Assembly: GCA_021234155.1 (NCBI GenBank)
Contig: JAJEKV010000008.1
Coordinates: forward strand, 3,361,008 to 3,425,007
Source: Isoetes taiwanensis
Taxonomy: Eukaryota; Streptophyta; Lycopodiopsida; Isoetales; Isoetaceae
Direction: 5' to 3'
Length of the DNA stretch: 64,000 nucleotides
The notes below the pieces were generated by a model. The model was not told the DNA's origin and did no database searches. It worked only from the letters and a program-made list of their open reading frames with translations. Each line of letters begins with the position of its first letter. The stretch's first letter is position 1. Of the stretch, positions 11,033-23,816 are shown one piece after another. Both the position numbers and the translations under genes were made by a program.

Positions 11033-11307
11033 TTCATATACTTCTCACCAATTTTCGTGTTTGTGACATAATTTCTCTATTATAGCAGCATGTCGTCATA
11101 CAGTTTGAAAACTAGAACCTTGCACCACCAACCCATAAACTAAATAGTTCAGAAACAAAGATATACTTCTCACCAATTTCCATGTTTGTAACATAATTTT
11201 TCTCATTAGAGAAAGATGTCGCCATACGCTTTGAAAACTAGAACCTTGCACCACCAATCCATGAACTTAAAGGACTAGGGCAAGGCAAATAGTTCAGAAA
11301 CAAAGAG
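11033..11307. repeat. Tandem duplication, about 135 bp x 2
   Basis: Both copies contain ATACTTCTCACCAATTT and GAAAACTAGAACCTTGCACC and end AATAGTTCAGAAACAAAGA. The second copy (from about 11163) carries a small insertion near its end. Confidence 0.8.
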
Positions 11308-12827
11308 GAAAGATGTAATCACCGATGATGAATATCCCATCCTTGAGCTTCTATGACAGTCCCAAATAAGAGGCATGAGTCTACTTTTTTCGCAATTGCA
11401 TTTGGGATACATGTCATGAGATAATTATGCTCTTTGTTACTTTGTTGAGGAACTATAGACATCATGTCCAGAAGAACAAAGGATACTGATACGGTACGCT
11501 TTCTTCCTTCAATTGTTGTAATCTTGATCAATATATATAAGCAAAGCTATTGGGAAGGAACAGAGTGGTCAACCTTTTGTTGATCAAATGTCTGTTGTAA
11601 ATACTAGTTTGGGACTGAACTAGATTCTGAATTACTTGGATATACGCCATATGCAAGAGCTCTTGATTAGGCCAGTTCATTAGCATCCAACTATTCTTAT
11701 ATACAATGCTTGGTTACAAAATGGGGGCTCAAACCAACAAATCCAAGCCATTTGCACGAGTACAAGCTTGGAATAGATGGTGCAACCACAATAAGAACCA
11801 ATTACCACTACAAGCATTACAACAACTGTTACTATTGGTTAACACATTTCATTATCTCCATAAACCTGGTAAAGATCATGTTTTGTAGAAGTGTAATGAA
11901 AACATTGTAGGAAATGTTATATTGGCCCGTCTGATATCCCTTTCAATTCATGGTATACATTTATGGCTTAGCTAGCCCAACAAAGATTTTAGAGATTGTT
12001 AAATAATATGTGTGCTTTATCCAACCTCCTATATTGAAACACGTATTAACAATGGCATTTCTAACACAACATCAAACTCAAACTCAACCTTACATTTTAT
12101 AATTTGACCAGGCATCAAGCGTCCATCCTTTATGTTGCATATCAGAGTACCACAATCATTCCCCGAACACTCAGATGACACCATAGCCATGCACAATGTG
12201 CCCCCAATTAGTGCACTCCATTTTACCACATTGTGGACACTCAATTTGCAAAACAAACTTATGTGCCTCAAGATGGCTCCTACTTAGTTGTACCACCTAT
12301 CCCCTCTATAGTTATAGCACCTATACACCTATATGTGATCTATAATGTCAAATTTAGTAGTACATCAACCATTAAATGGTTGTCTTCCATATATTATGGC
12401 GTCACACTTATATAACATTCTCACTTTTCAAATTTGAACACATTAATAACCTATGTAATGTTTATTTCTAATTCATTTTACTTACTACACAAAGATCTGC
12501 CGGGCACCGTTACTAGTACTAATTAACTTGAACTCATCATGCCATCTTGGACTTACTTTGTGTTAACGGGTTGCTAAAAGTAACCATATCGTAGCTTGCA
12601 AAAAGGAAAGTTTGATGACTATAAAGAGCCAATTTATCACCCATTCCATTGCCTAGTTCGCTTGTTATTTAGCAAATAGCCGAGAAATTTGTTGTGTGGA
12701 ATGGAAGTACAGTTCCTAGGTATGAAATTTTATAGGAAATGTAATAAAATGTATCGTGAAATGGGGAGGGGGGGGATTTGATGTTTTCTATCGATTTTTT
12801 CTTTTTTCCTTTTTTTTTTAATTGTAT
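11308..12827. other. Spacer, nothing recognised
   Basis: AT-rich sequence with scattered short readings of poor composition. A homopolymeric G run lies at about 12763-12775. No coding or structural feature is supported. Confidence 0.4.
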
Positions 12828-12920
12828 GTTAGCTGGCAACATCGCTCAACAGGGAGGAGACAATGGCTAAGATTCCTTGATGCGAAAATGAGTCGATCGA
12901 GGACGAACTTCGCCATCACA
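12828..12920 (+). repeat. Dispersed relic of the 3.9-4.7 kb repeat
   Basis: Contains GCTGGCAACATCGCTCAACA, then AGATTCCTTGATGCGAAAAT and GAGTCGATCGAGGACGA, matching the core of the tandem repeat about 8.5 kb away in the same orientation. This shows the unit is a dispersed family and not just a local duplication. Confidence 0.65.
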
Positions 12921-13261
12921 GGATTTGTGAAATACAGGATGTCATCAAGTTCTCAAATGATCATAAATTTTACGTCACTTTCATCGTAAGTCTCATTAGC
13001 CCATCTACGACATGGGTTTTGAAGCATAATAGACCAACCTGCATTATGAGAATTGTCAAAATAGAAAACCTGCATATATTTAGATGCATTAACATATGAT
13101 TTTACAAAAAGATTATTGCAAGTTCATAATTGTAGTTTTACCTGTTGGACATATTCTGGAAAGGCAAAGGGTTGAGAACTTGAATTAGCTTTATATGCAG
13201 CTTTTGTAATGTCCACTAGCTGACCATACTTGTCAAATTTTGTTGATGCTCGTGTCCATTA

Positions 13262-13371
<110 letters not shown>

Positions 13372-13379
13372 GGCCTATA

Positions 13380-15745
13380 CCAATGGCATTGCAAAAGCAC
13401 AACATTCCATTTGAGCTTCAGTTTCAATCCTCAGGTGCATCCTCGTCATACTTCATTTGCATTTTGGGTGCTTACGTTTAGATGAATATGTAATATAATT
13501 TACATTTTGCTTCGTAGTTGCCTTGCCTTTCTCGTTATCTTGCCTCGTCTACCTCATCTCCATTCACATATCCATTTGATTTTTGCATTTGTACCATGAT
13601 TATAGGTTCACATCTAACCTCTTTATCTGTCATTGCAACTAGGGCCAATATGCCCGCTGCCATGCCGTCTCTCTCGATCGTTTACCGTCTGTAGCTTGTC
13701 CCATCCCAACTTCACCGCTTGATTTCTACTAGTGCTTATCATACCTGTGATCCTCCTCCCAGTGGCCCTCTTTTTTGCTCTTCACTCTCATCACCTCGCC
13801 CTACCATTCCACTTATCTCTTTCTTGCCAATGTCCTTTTGACACATTCTTTGTTAGTGGATGTTGGAATTCCAAATGTTGGTCTTTAAGGTGATGTTTTG
13901 GTCCATTTGCCGGTGGCTTGCAATGCAACCCCCTCTTTATTGCACTCAATGATTGTCCATCATGTTTGTTTCTATCTAAAATTGCCTATATGCATGTCAT
14001 GAGTTCCATCTGCCTGTACATAGGCCTCTTAACCATTCGATTGATTTGACCTCATTCATGAGAAGTAGTGCATCTGCCATAGCCTCATATATTTTCTCGT
14101 CTCGAATTTGTCTACAACTAGCACCTCAACTCTCTCCTTTTTAGTAGTTAACTCTTTCCATGGATGGCTTTACTACTAACATGTCATGGCATGTAGTCAT
14201 TGTGTTTTTAGTTCATTTATCATGTCCATTACTTCTTTTGTTTTATTATAATTGCAGACCATATGTATGGCACTAGCTTTATTAATAATATGTCACTTTA
14301 CCTAGTCATTGTATTTTCACTTGTCCTTTTCTACCATATGGCTAACCTCTTGCACTCCACCCTGACCTTGGCACTTTTGACCTCCATCTCCTCCTTTCCT
14401 TTGGCCATAACCTCACCTTTGATAGCTTAACCCTCATTTTTGCTGGATCCACGACGTGCTCCTAATTTTAACTTTAATCTCAATATCCTTCTTGACCTTC
14501 CTCTTGATTTGTGCTAACATGTCTATAACCTCTTCCTCAATCTCGTCCCTCATTTATAAAAGTATTATTCATATTGCGTCATTTATTCATGGCTTTAGGC
14601 ATGTGGTATTATTTTTCTTATGATATCACCACACATTTCTTCTCTGCTAGCCTGAACCAGACCTTGGCTATCTTACTATTCACCTTCATTTTCCTATTAA
14701 CCACCATCCAATTAAATTGGGATTATGTCAATTCCAAAATCACGCCAACCTGCAGTTGTTTTCTAGAGGTTTTTTGTTTTTTTTTATCCCTTTTTTTTTT
14801 TACTTGATAAATCACATAAATGTTGCAGTTCCCATGAGTCGTTTTAGATGCGACTTGAAATATACAAAACAGAAGGGCAAGTTGTTTAAGGTCATGACAT
14901 CAAAATCCAAGAACATTGGAACAAAAATAATATATAATTTGATAACAGACCTTATTTTTGGGGCAAGAGCAACCCCGAAATTATAGATACATGAAATAAA
15001 TATCATTAAAAACAATCATATATATTCAAATAAAACATTAAGGGATCAATCCACATTTTTCCACATATTTAACAAGGTGTGTGTTTTCTTTGGGCAGAAA
15101 CAACCTTAAAATTATGGATATATCAAACAACTATCAATAAAAACAATGATATTCCAATTAAGGAATCAATCCATGTTTTCTTACATAAGAAACAAGATTA
15201 TCTTCCATGTTAGCTGCCCTGTCCAGTTCTGGATGCGACTAACACTCCACAAACTATCATTTCCCTAGCCGAATTATTCACAATATCTATAAATTGGACG
15301 ACGAACTCATCTGTTGCAAAGTTGTTCGGATCATAAGATGATGGATTCTAGGCTTGAGTTTGATGGTAGAAGCACACGAGGTATTATAAAAAGAGACAAA
15401 CTTCTTAGCATTAATAACATCATATCTTGTAATGGAAAAGTAAGAAAGATATAAGATAACAAGTATATCAGATTTTTCATGTGGACAAAGAAACTTAATA
15501 TTATCCAATAGAGAAATGAGATTGATACTAGAGATTCTCCAACTAACAGTAAGATGAGGGAAAGATGACTATATCTCTTAGCCAAGTCCTTTCTAATTAT
15601 TTTTCAGGCTACTCTTAGAGTTCCCTGCCCTTGTGCATTATTTGATTCGATGATTGAGGTGTTGTGGTTGTCACCCCTGCAAGTTCAAACTCGTCATCAC
15701 ATTCCTCTAATTATTTCAACAACTAAAACCTAGTTATAAAATAAA
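13380..15745. other. Pyrimidine-rich spacer, nothing recognised
   Basis: The plus strand is strongly C/T-rich between about 13500 and 14560. Two diverged copies of a phrase containing TATCATTAAAAACAAT/TATCAATAAAAACAAT lie at about 15000 and 15130. Predicted readings here are short and low in complexity. No gene is supported. Confidence 0.4.
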
Positions 15746-15749
15746 ACAA

Positions 15750-18743
15750 ATGACGCCAAACGTGTATTGTAAATATAATAGAGAGGCATCAAGAAACACT
15801 TGGGGGAACTCACTATTCCTACCAAACTCGATGCACGCCCCATCTAGCAAACGACAGTACAGGCTCAATCCCAATTTCCGTGACCGCGTCAAAGCAGAAA
15901 TAGATAAACTTTTGGCTGCTGGACTAATTTATGAGGTCAAACATTCTGAGTGGATGAGCCCAATTGTTACTGCCCTCAAGCATAATGGCAAAATACGTAT
16001 TTGCATGGATTATCAAAAGCTCAATATGGCTACGGAACGAGATCATTTTCACCTACCCTTCACAGATTAAGTTCTTGAAGAAGTAGCAGGCCACGAGATA
16101 TACTCATTCATGGATGGCTTCTCTGGCTACAATCAAATTTCTATCAAAGCTGAAGATCAGTTGAAAACCACCTTCACCACGCCGTGGGGCACTTTTGCCC
16201 ACAAAGTGGTGCCTTTTGGGCTATCCAATTCTCCCTCTACTTTTCAACGCATTGGGTGAAAGCATGCTAGGGTGTACCATCTAAAGTTCTTTTTAGGGAG
16301 TGCGAAACTACCCAGAAAAGTACCCAGCACTGGGTACTGGGGACTTGCATAAATGTCTCTAATAGTATTGTTATGCTCTAATACTAGTATAGACTCACAT
16401 TTTATTGACCTTCAATTCAAAATTTTTGGATTGATTTTAATGGAAAGAAAAAACAGAAAGTACAAGTTTTAAAAGTACCCAGTGTAGGTACTTTTGAGGG
16501 TTCCAAAAGTGGTACACCGTAGCATGCTTTCACCCCCATTATGCTTTCTGTTTTTCAAGATTACATGAAAGATAATACTTTTTTGCAAGTCTTCCAGGTT
16601 GATTTTTTCTGCTTACAGCTCCATGGATGATCACCTTGATAAGTTGGAATTAGTTTTTCAAAAATGTGATGAATCTGGTATTAGTTTGAAGTCAGAGAAG
16701 TGCACTTTTTGTGTCACTTCAGGTGTTCTCCTTGGTCACGTCATGAGTAAAGATGCTATTACCACGAAGCCTGCAAAATTTAGTTGCATGCTCAAAGCTC
16801 AAGCACTGTCAAACACCAAGGAAAGATGCTCATTCCATGGCAAGGTAAATAATTATGCAATCTTCATTCCTAGACTCGTTGCCATTGCAGATCCCATTCA
16901 TAAACTCACGGGTGATGAATCCTCTTGGGCTTGGAATCCCCAGGCGGATGCATCGTTTTAACAATTAAAGGTTCTGCTTACTCAAGCTCATGTTCTTGTT
17001 CCACCTCAATGGGACAAACCCTTTCATGTTCATGTTGATGTCTCGGCCTTTGCCATCAGTGTTGTTCTTTCCCTGGAATATGATTTCTCACACTGACAAG
17101 CCTATTCGTTATGCAAGTAGGAAACTCAATCCTGCCGAGAAAAATTACTCTACCACAGAACGTGAGGCTTTGGGACTCATCTTTTGTGTACAATGGTTCC
17201 ATCACTATTTATTGGGTAGCAGAATCAAGTTCTTTGTTGATCATCAAGCTCTGCTCTATGTCATCAACAAAACCACGCCCACAGGACGCATCGCCCATTG
17301 GGTACTGCTCCTTCAAGAGTTTGCTCCCTTTGAAATTATTTACAAGGCAAGCAAGTCACATGTTGTGCCTGACTATCTTTCACACATTCACACGGACGAC
17401 CCTTCCACATGTGTTTTTGATGCTTTTCTCCATGCACAACTCTTCTTGGTCACGGCCACGCCCCATTGGTTTCACGACTACCAGAAATATCTTCTCTCCG
17501 GTGCATTACCATCAGAAGCCCCCTTGCTCTCTCCTGAGAAGCTCCAGTCACACCGTCAGTAGTTCCTCCGTGAAGTCCGTGACTATACCATGGTCGTTGT
17601 ACACCTTTATCCTTTATAAGTGTGGCAACGATATGGTTTTATGAATGTGTGTTCTTCCTCACGAAGTCCCCGAGATTGTTCGCCAAGCTCATGAGGGCCT
17701 TGATGGAGGACATTTTAGTGGTGATAACACGGCATGGAAAATCCTTCTAGCAGGCTCATGCGCGCATCTGTGATGTCTGTCGGCGCGTGGGATGACCCAT
17801 GGCCCGTGACGCTCTACCCTTAACTCCAGTTGCCACGCCATGGCCCTTCAGCAAATGGGGGATGGATTTTATTGGGCCAATGGATCCACCTGCGTGACAC
17901 TCCCGTGCTCGCTATATACTTGTCCTCACTGATTATGCCACTAAGTGGGTGGAAGCCTGTGCACTTCCTGATAACACTGCTGCCAGCGCGTCAAAAGTAC
18001 TTTACATGCATGTCATCACATGCTTCAGTTGCCCCACAAAACTTGTTAGTGACCGAGGAGTTCATTTTATAAATCAGACAATTAAAGAATTGACAGATTA
18101 TTTGCACATACATCATCGAAAGAGTACTCCTTATTATCCACAAGGCAATGGTCTTGCTGAAAGTACCAACAAGACTCTCATCAACATTTTGAAGAAGATT
18201 TGTGACGCCTCCAGAACTGATTGGCAGGACAAATTACCTACTGTTTTATGGGCCTACAACACTAGTTACAAGATTGCTATAGGACAAACACCATTTAAAT
18301 TGGTCTATGGTCAAGAAGCTTTAATGCCTTTCGAGTTTGTTCTCCCATCTCTTCATTTCCAACTTGCTACTATGCATGATCCTCATGCTGCTCTTCAAAA
18401 GCGTGTTATCAATTACAACAGTTAGATGAGCTTCGCAGAGATGTATATCTTAGAGTTCTTGCTGGATACCAATTATGAAAATTATGGCATGACAAATACA
18501 TCAAAACAAAAACATTCAAGGAAGGAGATTTAATTCTTCTTTATGATTCCGTATAAAAATTTTCCAGGGAAGGTGAAATTTCGGTGGCTAAGCCCTTATC
18601 AAATTCTTCAACTGATCCAACCAAGTGTATTTTAACATGCCGAGTTAGATGGCTCTCCATTACCCACTTTGGTTAATGGTTTTCACCTCAAACCTTTTTA
18701 CACAAACACAATAGATACAACTCAAGACACAGAGATGTCTGAT
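15750..18743 (+). mobile_element. Truncated Ty3/gypsy retrotransposon pol (RT, RNase H, integrase), decayed
   Basis: Order RT - RNase H - integrase marks a Ty3/gypsy (Metaviridae-type) element. RT pieces: KAEIDKLLAAGLIYEV, ICMDYQKLNM, SFMDGFSGYNQI, VVPFGLSNSPSTFQRI; the reading stops at 16069, is split by a MITE at 16254-16537, and shifts frame about 16600, where the active-site box reads QVDFF and lacks the second Asp. RNase H/connection: PIRYASRKLNPAEKNYSTTE, EREALGLI. Integrase: a degenerate HHCC knuckle (about 17690-17790), WGMDFIGP, KLVSDRGVHF and the Glu in NGLAES, then a C-terminal module ending near KPFYTNT. Gag, protease and both LTRs were not found. The element cannot be autonomous. 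Confidence 0.88.
16254..16537. mobile_element. MITE inserted in the gypsy reverse transcriptase
   Basis: Terminal inverted repeats of 26 bp with one mismatch: the left end starts GGGTGAAAGCATGCTAGGGT and the right end is its complement, finishing AGCATGCTTTCACCC. The element is about 284 bp, AT-rich and non-coding, with inner inverted motifs built on AAGTACCCAG. The flanks are ATT on both sides, a possible 3-bp target duplication; removing the element plus one ATT restores the local RT reading (Arg-Ile | Met-Leu). The superfamily is uncertain: a 3-bp duplication fits PIF/Harbinger, but the target is not the usual TWA. Confidence 0.82.
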
Positions 18744-19352
18744 TGAGTACATACTTACTTATATTAAAAAGGCAAAGGATTACACAAAATTCTGAGCATA
18801 GCCCTTACTTAATCACAAGGGCCTCGCCCTATATACAAAATCCTACTCTAAAAATCCTAGCTACTCTGGGTTCGGAGCAGCACAGGCCCGCAGGATTACA
18901 TATGCTGCCTGGTCAGGGTCATAGTGGAGGTGCAAGATCACGTCCTGGTAATTGGACATCGGATCCGGGTTATCAGCAGGCCCGGACAGCTAGCCATCCA
19001 TTGGGATGCCGCGGTTCTTCATCTTCCATAGGTCGAGATCATTCATATGGCATGTGATCCATTCGAGACAGTTCTTCGACATGGTATTGATCATCTCCAT
19101 CGCCGCAAGTCCTGAGCTCTTGCTTCGCTCTTTGTTCGCCTTATATAGTCCTACCGCTTGAGGGTTGCCACGGTGGCCCAATCAAATTTCTGCTGACGTG
19201 TCCACGTGCAAGGAACATTCCAATTTAAGATTCCTATATCTCGTCGCAAATCTAGTCGCGGTACCATCTCTTTGGACTGCTATTTCTGCCACCACCTTTC
19301 TTTAAAGTGTTCGGACTCTCGAGTTGCCCGTCTTAATTACGCACGCTTAACA
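18744..19352. other. LTR-like or promoter-bearing GC-rich segment of uncertain identity
   Basis: The segment starts TGAGTACATA immediately at the pol stop and ends GCTTAACA, so it has TG...CA ends. On the minus strand it has a good TATA box (GACTATATAAGGCG, about 19138-19151) followed by a short ORF (MEMINTMSKNCLEW, to a stop near 18990). No matching second LTR, target duplication or primer-binding site was found. It may be a solo LTR or part of a separate element. Confidence 0.25.
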
Positions 19353-19643
19353 CCATGACTATGTCAAATCATTATTGTACCTCATCATGACGTCCCATCA
19401 GACCGTTCATTCCAGTTCATCTCCACCCTCGATTCACTCTCAGTTGGCTTTCTGGGACTTAACCAAAATCCTTTGAATTTCGAAAACTTCTTTCATCTAC
19501 GCTGCCATCTGGCACTACCAATGGCTCAAATTCCACTTTCGACATTGCCTATAAAATTTTTGGATGAATAGACGCAGATCCTAACGCTTCTGAAATTTTT
19601 CTATTCTTCGTCTTCCGCCTTCAAAATCCTTCCGTCGATCGCC

Positions 19644-22010
19644 ATGGCTGCCTCTCCAAAGTTGCCCACTCTTCAGGCCACAATGTCTATGGATCTTGAG
19701 CCATTCGGTTATCTTTTCCACTGCCACAGTTCGTGACCCTCTCGAAGGCGCCAATCACGAAGTTGCTGAAAGGGCGGGGTTGCTTGAATTCTCGAAACAA
19801 GAACTCCCAATCCGGCTCAACTCCGGCAGTTTGTTGCACATCTGATCAAGACAGATGCAGGCTATCAGATAATGATGAATAACACAAGAATCACTCTCAA
19901 GCAAAGTCTTTTGTCCCAGGTATTTCAATTGCCTCAACGCACTCCTTCTTTGAATTGGGCTGCCTTGCATGATCATGATGTTACTATTTATGGCCAAACT
20001 CCATATGCAGCCACAACATTTATGGCCAAACTCCATATGCGGCCACAACACATAAGCTCACAAATATTGTGAAGCCCCATGAAGCTTTTGTTAAATTTTT
20101 GTGGTGCAAATTCTATGGCTACTCCGTCAAAAACACTCACATCAACCAAACACTCCTTCCACATGGCCATTGCTGCTATTCATTCCATAAGTTTTGTTGA
20201 TTGGCCACAAATCTTGTTCCAGCATCTTCTCCATGAAGTGGACATGCTCCGTCAATCTCCAGGCTATGGGTGCCCACTTTCGGGCAATTATCAACCAGTG
20301 CCTTCCAGAGCCCAGTCGCCTCTCAACCACATATCTGGAGGCTACTTCTCAAGCTTCAAGTCACACACCTTCTATTATCGCTGCCATCAAGGAACTTCAG
20401 GAAGAAACCTCACGTCTGTGCCTTGAGGCACAACCATCTCCATGACAGTAGGAACCACACCACAGTCCTGTCACCAATGTTCCTTCCTCGCAATCCACCC
20501 ATGTCACTCTCAGCAAATCTCTCAAATTTTCGCTCATATCGTTCAACCGCCACCTTTGCCTCTTCAACCCATTGTTCCTCCACCCACTCGTTGCGCTCTG
20601 TACCAATATGAATAGATTGTCGCAGGCTGTATGATCAAACTCTAGGAATCCCAAGAACATTTCATGAATGACGTCAAGGAATATATGGATTCCACGGATG
20701 CCTTGCACCGTAATGTTCAGGCTGCCAATACTCAAATTCAGACTCTAGAAGAAAGCCTTTAGAGTATACATGGAGGCTCGAAACTCGTGAGGCTCTCAAG
20801 AATAAGCACGAGACAGTGACACACTGGAAGAACAGCAGGCTCAACTTCAGGCCACTATCAGGGAACTTCTGGCTCAGATCAAAGACAAAGACAAGATTCT
20901 TGTTGACACTCAGGCCTTTTATACAAGATTGCAGAATGAGTACACTCGGCAACAACATGCCACCACGCAAGCAGAAATTCGTGTTTCTATTTTAGAAGGT
21001 CAGCTTTGCGGCAGTACATACTCAGGTCACGGCCTTGCAAACAAAAATTTCACGGAGGCTCGTAAAACGTTTTTTGGTAGATGACACAGAAATGGCAAGC
21101 CTCTAGTTGCAGGTCTCCATGCATGGCCCGTCATCTTCACACGCCACTCATTCTCACGGGAGATCAGGGACCAGCTTTGTCTTCTCAATGAAAATGACAA
21201 TAAGATTCATGGTATGGAACACGAGCTACAGCAGGCCATTCAGTCAGCTGATGAAGCTCACAATCAGCATGAGACTTACATCTCATTAACTGTTCACATT
21301 CCGGGTGATTTTCCAAAACCCATGAGCTATCTGGATTGTGTGCTTCCTCGAAGACATCTTTTCATGATCAAGTGGTACACTGTCAGTGGCACCCTTCAGG
21401 GTTCTCTCACCAGTATCCTCACCATCTGGCCTGATCTCTTCATAGAAGACAAAGGTCTTTTATGTGCTCTTCTGACATACCAGTTCATTCCTCGTGAAGA
21501 TGCTAAATTCTTCATTTTTCGCCTGGTTCAACCAATGGCATATGTTCTGCATGACTTTTATTTGGTTGACACACAGCTTCGACGACGGTCGACACTGTGC
21601 CTTTCAAGGTGGCCCAAATGCCACATGGCTGTTACAGCCTGAGAACAAGTATCTTCATGATCAGACATGGGTCAATGCCTTCAAGCGGAATATATGCTTG
21701 AACTTGCTCATCATTTGCCCCTTTGGATTGCAGAAACATTGCAGCAAGTCCGTCAGAACTTGCACGAAGAAATGGGAATCTAGTTTGTACAGATCTATTT
21801 GCAGCACCTTGAAGCTTGTCCCAAAAGTCCTCTCCCGAAGGTCCTCACGATGGACGGGCAACCTTCCCAATCCAAAATCGTGATTTGGCTCTTCCAATGG
21901 GCTCAAAGCATTGACATTGCCCTAGGGACCAAGTTTCGTGGCCAGAAGACCACCCCTTCTTTGAGAAGCGCCAAAGTAGTCATGTTCAGCACACTCGTAG
22001 TCAATTGACC
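19644..22010 (+). pseudogene. Decayed long ORF of unknown family, possibly retrotransposon gag-like
   Basis: Starting at ATG 19644 (MAASPKLPTLQATM), coding-like sequence can be followed through many frame changes to about 22005. Better preserved pieces include MAIAAIHSISFVDWPQILF (about 20160-20220), IIAAIKELQEETSRLCLE (about 20370-20420), a Gln-rich probable coiled coil (about 20660-21300) and VHIPGDFPKPMSYLDCVLP (about 21295-21350). Stops and frameshifts are so frequent that no protein is possible. It lies directly downstream of the gypsy relic in the same orientation but shows no protease, RT or zinc-knuckle motif. I do not recognise the family. Confidence 0.4.
19989..20051. repeat. Tandem duplication, 32 bp x 2
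   Basis: ATTTATGGCCAAACTCCATA followed by TGCAGCCACAAC is repeated directly with one change (TGCGGCCACAAC). Confidence 0.9.
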
Positions 22011-22079
22011 TAGGAGGTGGATGCTGAATACTGCGTAGGGCGTACGCGCTTCTTTCTTTTACAAAACTGACCATGTAAC

Positions 22080-22610
22080 TTGGTCTCTAGGGTAATTTCG
22101 CCATTTGGGACGACATGGCAAAGTTGAATTGCCATTTTGAAGCCTTTGTAGTGCCCGAATAAGGAAACACTTGGGTTTCTAGACTGTTGCACGCAGGACG
22201 CACTACGGTTTGATAAGTTCCCATCTTGGATGGAGGATTCAACAATTGGATCAGGAAATCGAGCTCGGGGAGGGTAGTCATTAGCGTATGGCCCCCCGAG
22301 GGAGCGTTGCCAGGAAAGGCTGCCTCAGGAACTTTTGGAACACACCTCCTAGGGTCCGTAGTCCCTCCTCCTTTGAGGCGGTCATGCAAGGTCCTGGCCT
22401 TGGTTGACTTGGGGAAGGGTGCCAGCTCGACTGCCCAACAAAGGGATGCCTGGACTGCTTTAATGCCAACTCTTTGGTCTAAACCTTGTCCAAAAATTCG
22501 GGAAATCGGCATGTATGCTGGTGATGACTTAGGAAGCCAGCTGACAAAATATCAGAGTTTGATTTCATATTATGCAGCTCGCGTCTCCTTCTACTTCTGT
22601 TGCTAGTGGT
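22080..22610 (+). other. GC-rich segment with an unrecognised 126-residue reading
   Basis: An open reading (22226-22606) contains ISVWPPEGALPGKAAS and LTKYQSLISYYAARV. Its composition differs from the AT-rich flanks and resembles the preceding decayed ORF, so it is probably more of the same mobile sequence. No domain is recognised. Confidence 0.25.
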
Positions 22611-22666
22611 AGAAGTGGTAATGCTGGATCAAAAGGAAAAGGACTTTCATCCCCCTACACGCACAA

Positions 22667-23025
22667 CTAAAATTTCTGAAATGTGGGCTCTAGCTTAGAT
22701 ATGTTCTCAATGGCTAGCTTTGTTTTAAAGGCCACATCATCCATCTCCTTCTTCAAAGATCTAATGCCAGGTAAGATTCTTTCATTAAGATCCTTCTCCC
22801 TCAATGTGTTAATGTAATTGATACCTTTATAGTTTTGGGTTCGCGTCTTCATGACATCTTCATTTTCCTTGATTTCAAGCTTGACCTTTCCTTTTTCAAG
22901 TTCAAGAAGTCCAATTTGCCTTTCGAGTTTTCGTTGATTCTCTTCTCCATACCGAAGTTTAGCTTTAGCAGCCGTCAAAGTCTGTTCTGTAGACTGATGC
23001 CATGTATTTAGTAAGTTGCAAAAGT
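22667..23025 (-). CDS. Coiled-coil terminal exon, probably a gene relic
   Basis: Begins after a good acceptor (TGATTGCAG, exon from 23025) and is open for 118 codons to a stop at 22667. It reads FCNLLNTWHQSTEQTLTAAK, then a strongly charged heptad-like run (GEENQRKLERQIGLLELEK) and ends KLEPTFQKF, so a long coiled coil is likely. It probably belongs with the minus-strand pieces at 23.6-23.8 and 24.4-24.8 kb as one gene, but no complete upstream gene could be built. The family is not recognised. Confidence 0.4.
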
Positions 23026-23039
23026 CTGCAATCAGGGAG

Positions 23040-23350
23040 ACATGTATTAGTGAGTTGTATCATAACACAACTCGATATACATCACATTTGCCATCATACA
23101 ACAACACGATGTATCACATTACATGCCATCACGTTTTCCATCATACCAATCTTGCTACAATACACCATATTTGACATCATACTTGCCATCCTATCTGCCT
23201 CGTAAAACAACTCATCGTATTTGACATCATAAATTGCCACCATACTTGTGATGCTATATAACATCATATTCGTCTTTACATAACACAAACGTGTCAATCC
23301 ATCACATTAATTTGTATTACATTCCAACCACAATAGACCAACACACAGAC
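23040..23350. repeat. Degenerate short-period CAT/ACA-rich repeat
   Basis: Many drifting copies of ACATCACATTTGCCATCATA-like units of about 20-35 bp (ACATCATATT, GCCATCATAC, AACACAACTCG). Low-complexity expansion; no coding sense. Confidence 0.55.
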
Positions 23351-23629
23351 TATGTTGCATCTTCATACCACGCATTCTCATTCTTGCATCTCCCAACACT
23401 ATGATAAGAAGAATCAACTCACAATATTTACACTATGCAACATCACATCCTACCAACCGCATACCACCTAAAACGTTAAAACTACAATATTGGCTATTGC
23501 ATAAGATGCTAACTCCCATTTTATCAAATATAGCACATGACAACAAATACAGAGCATGCTTACTCTTATTCAATCAACCTAGTAACCTGATTTACAAGCA
23601 ATTTTACTTTCTTCTACTTGTTTTGAAAT

Positions 23630-23816
23630 ACCTGATTCAATAGAAATCTTTGCTTTCTTTCTGCACATTGGCTTCACATCACTCTGCCTTTCTGTTGTGT
23701 TTGTCACGTCCGATACACGGATCCTGGAACAATTGCTTTTAAGATTTTTTGTAGGTGTTGGGGTAGCTCTACAATTCTTGTCCTCCGCAATTTCATTTTC
23801 ACTTGCATCTCCTAAG
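23630..23816 (-). CDS. Exon-like segment of an unrecognised basic protein
   Basis: After a CCTTAG acceptor near 23816 the minus strand stays open through ASENEIAEDKNCRATPTPTK, SDVTNTTERQSDV and CRKKAKISIESG. A basic RKKAK patch could be a nuclear signal. It lies between two other minus-strand pieces and may be a middle exon of the same gene. Donor uncertain. Confidence 0.35.

Noticed and set aside
14574-14986. Two overlapping plus-strand ORFs rich in Phe
   Set aside because: Driven by poly-T and pyrimidine-rich sequence; no recognisable protein.
22667-23025. Assignment to a named coiled-coil family such as DMS3 or NUF2
   Set aside because: Only generic heptad-like character is visible; no family motif supports a name.
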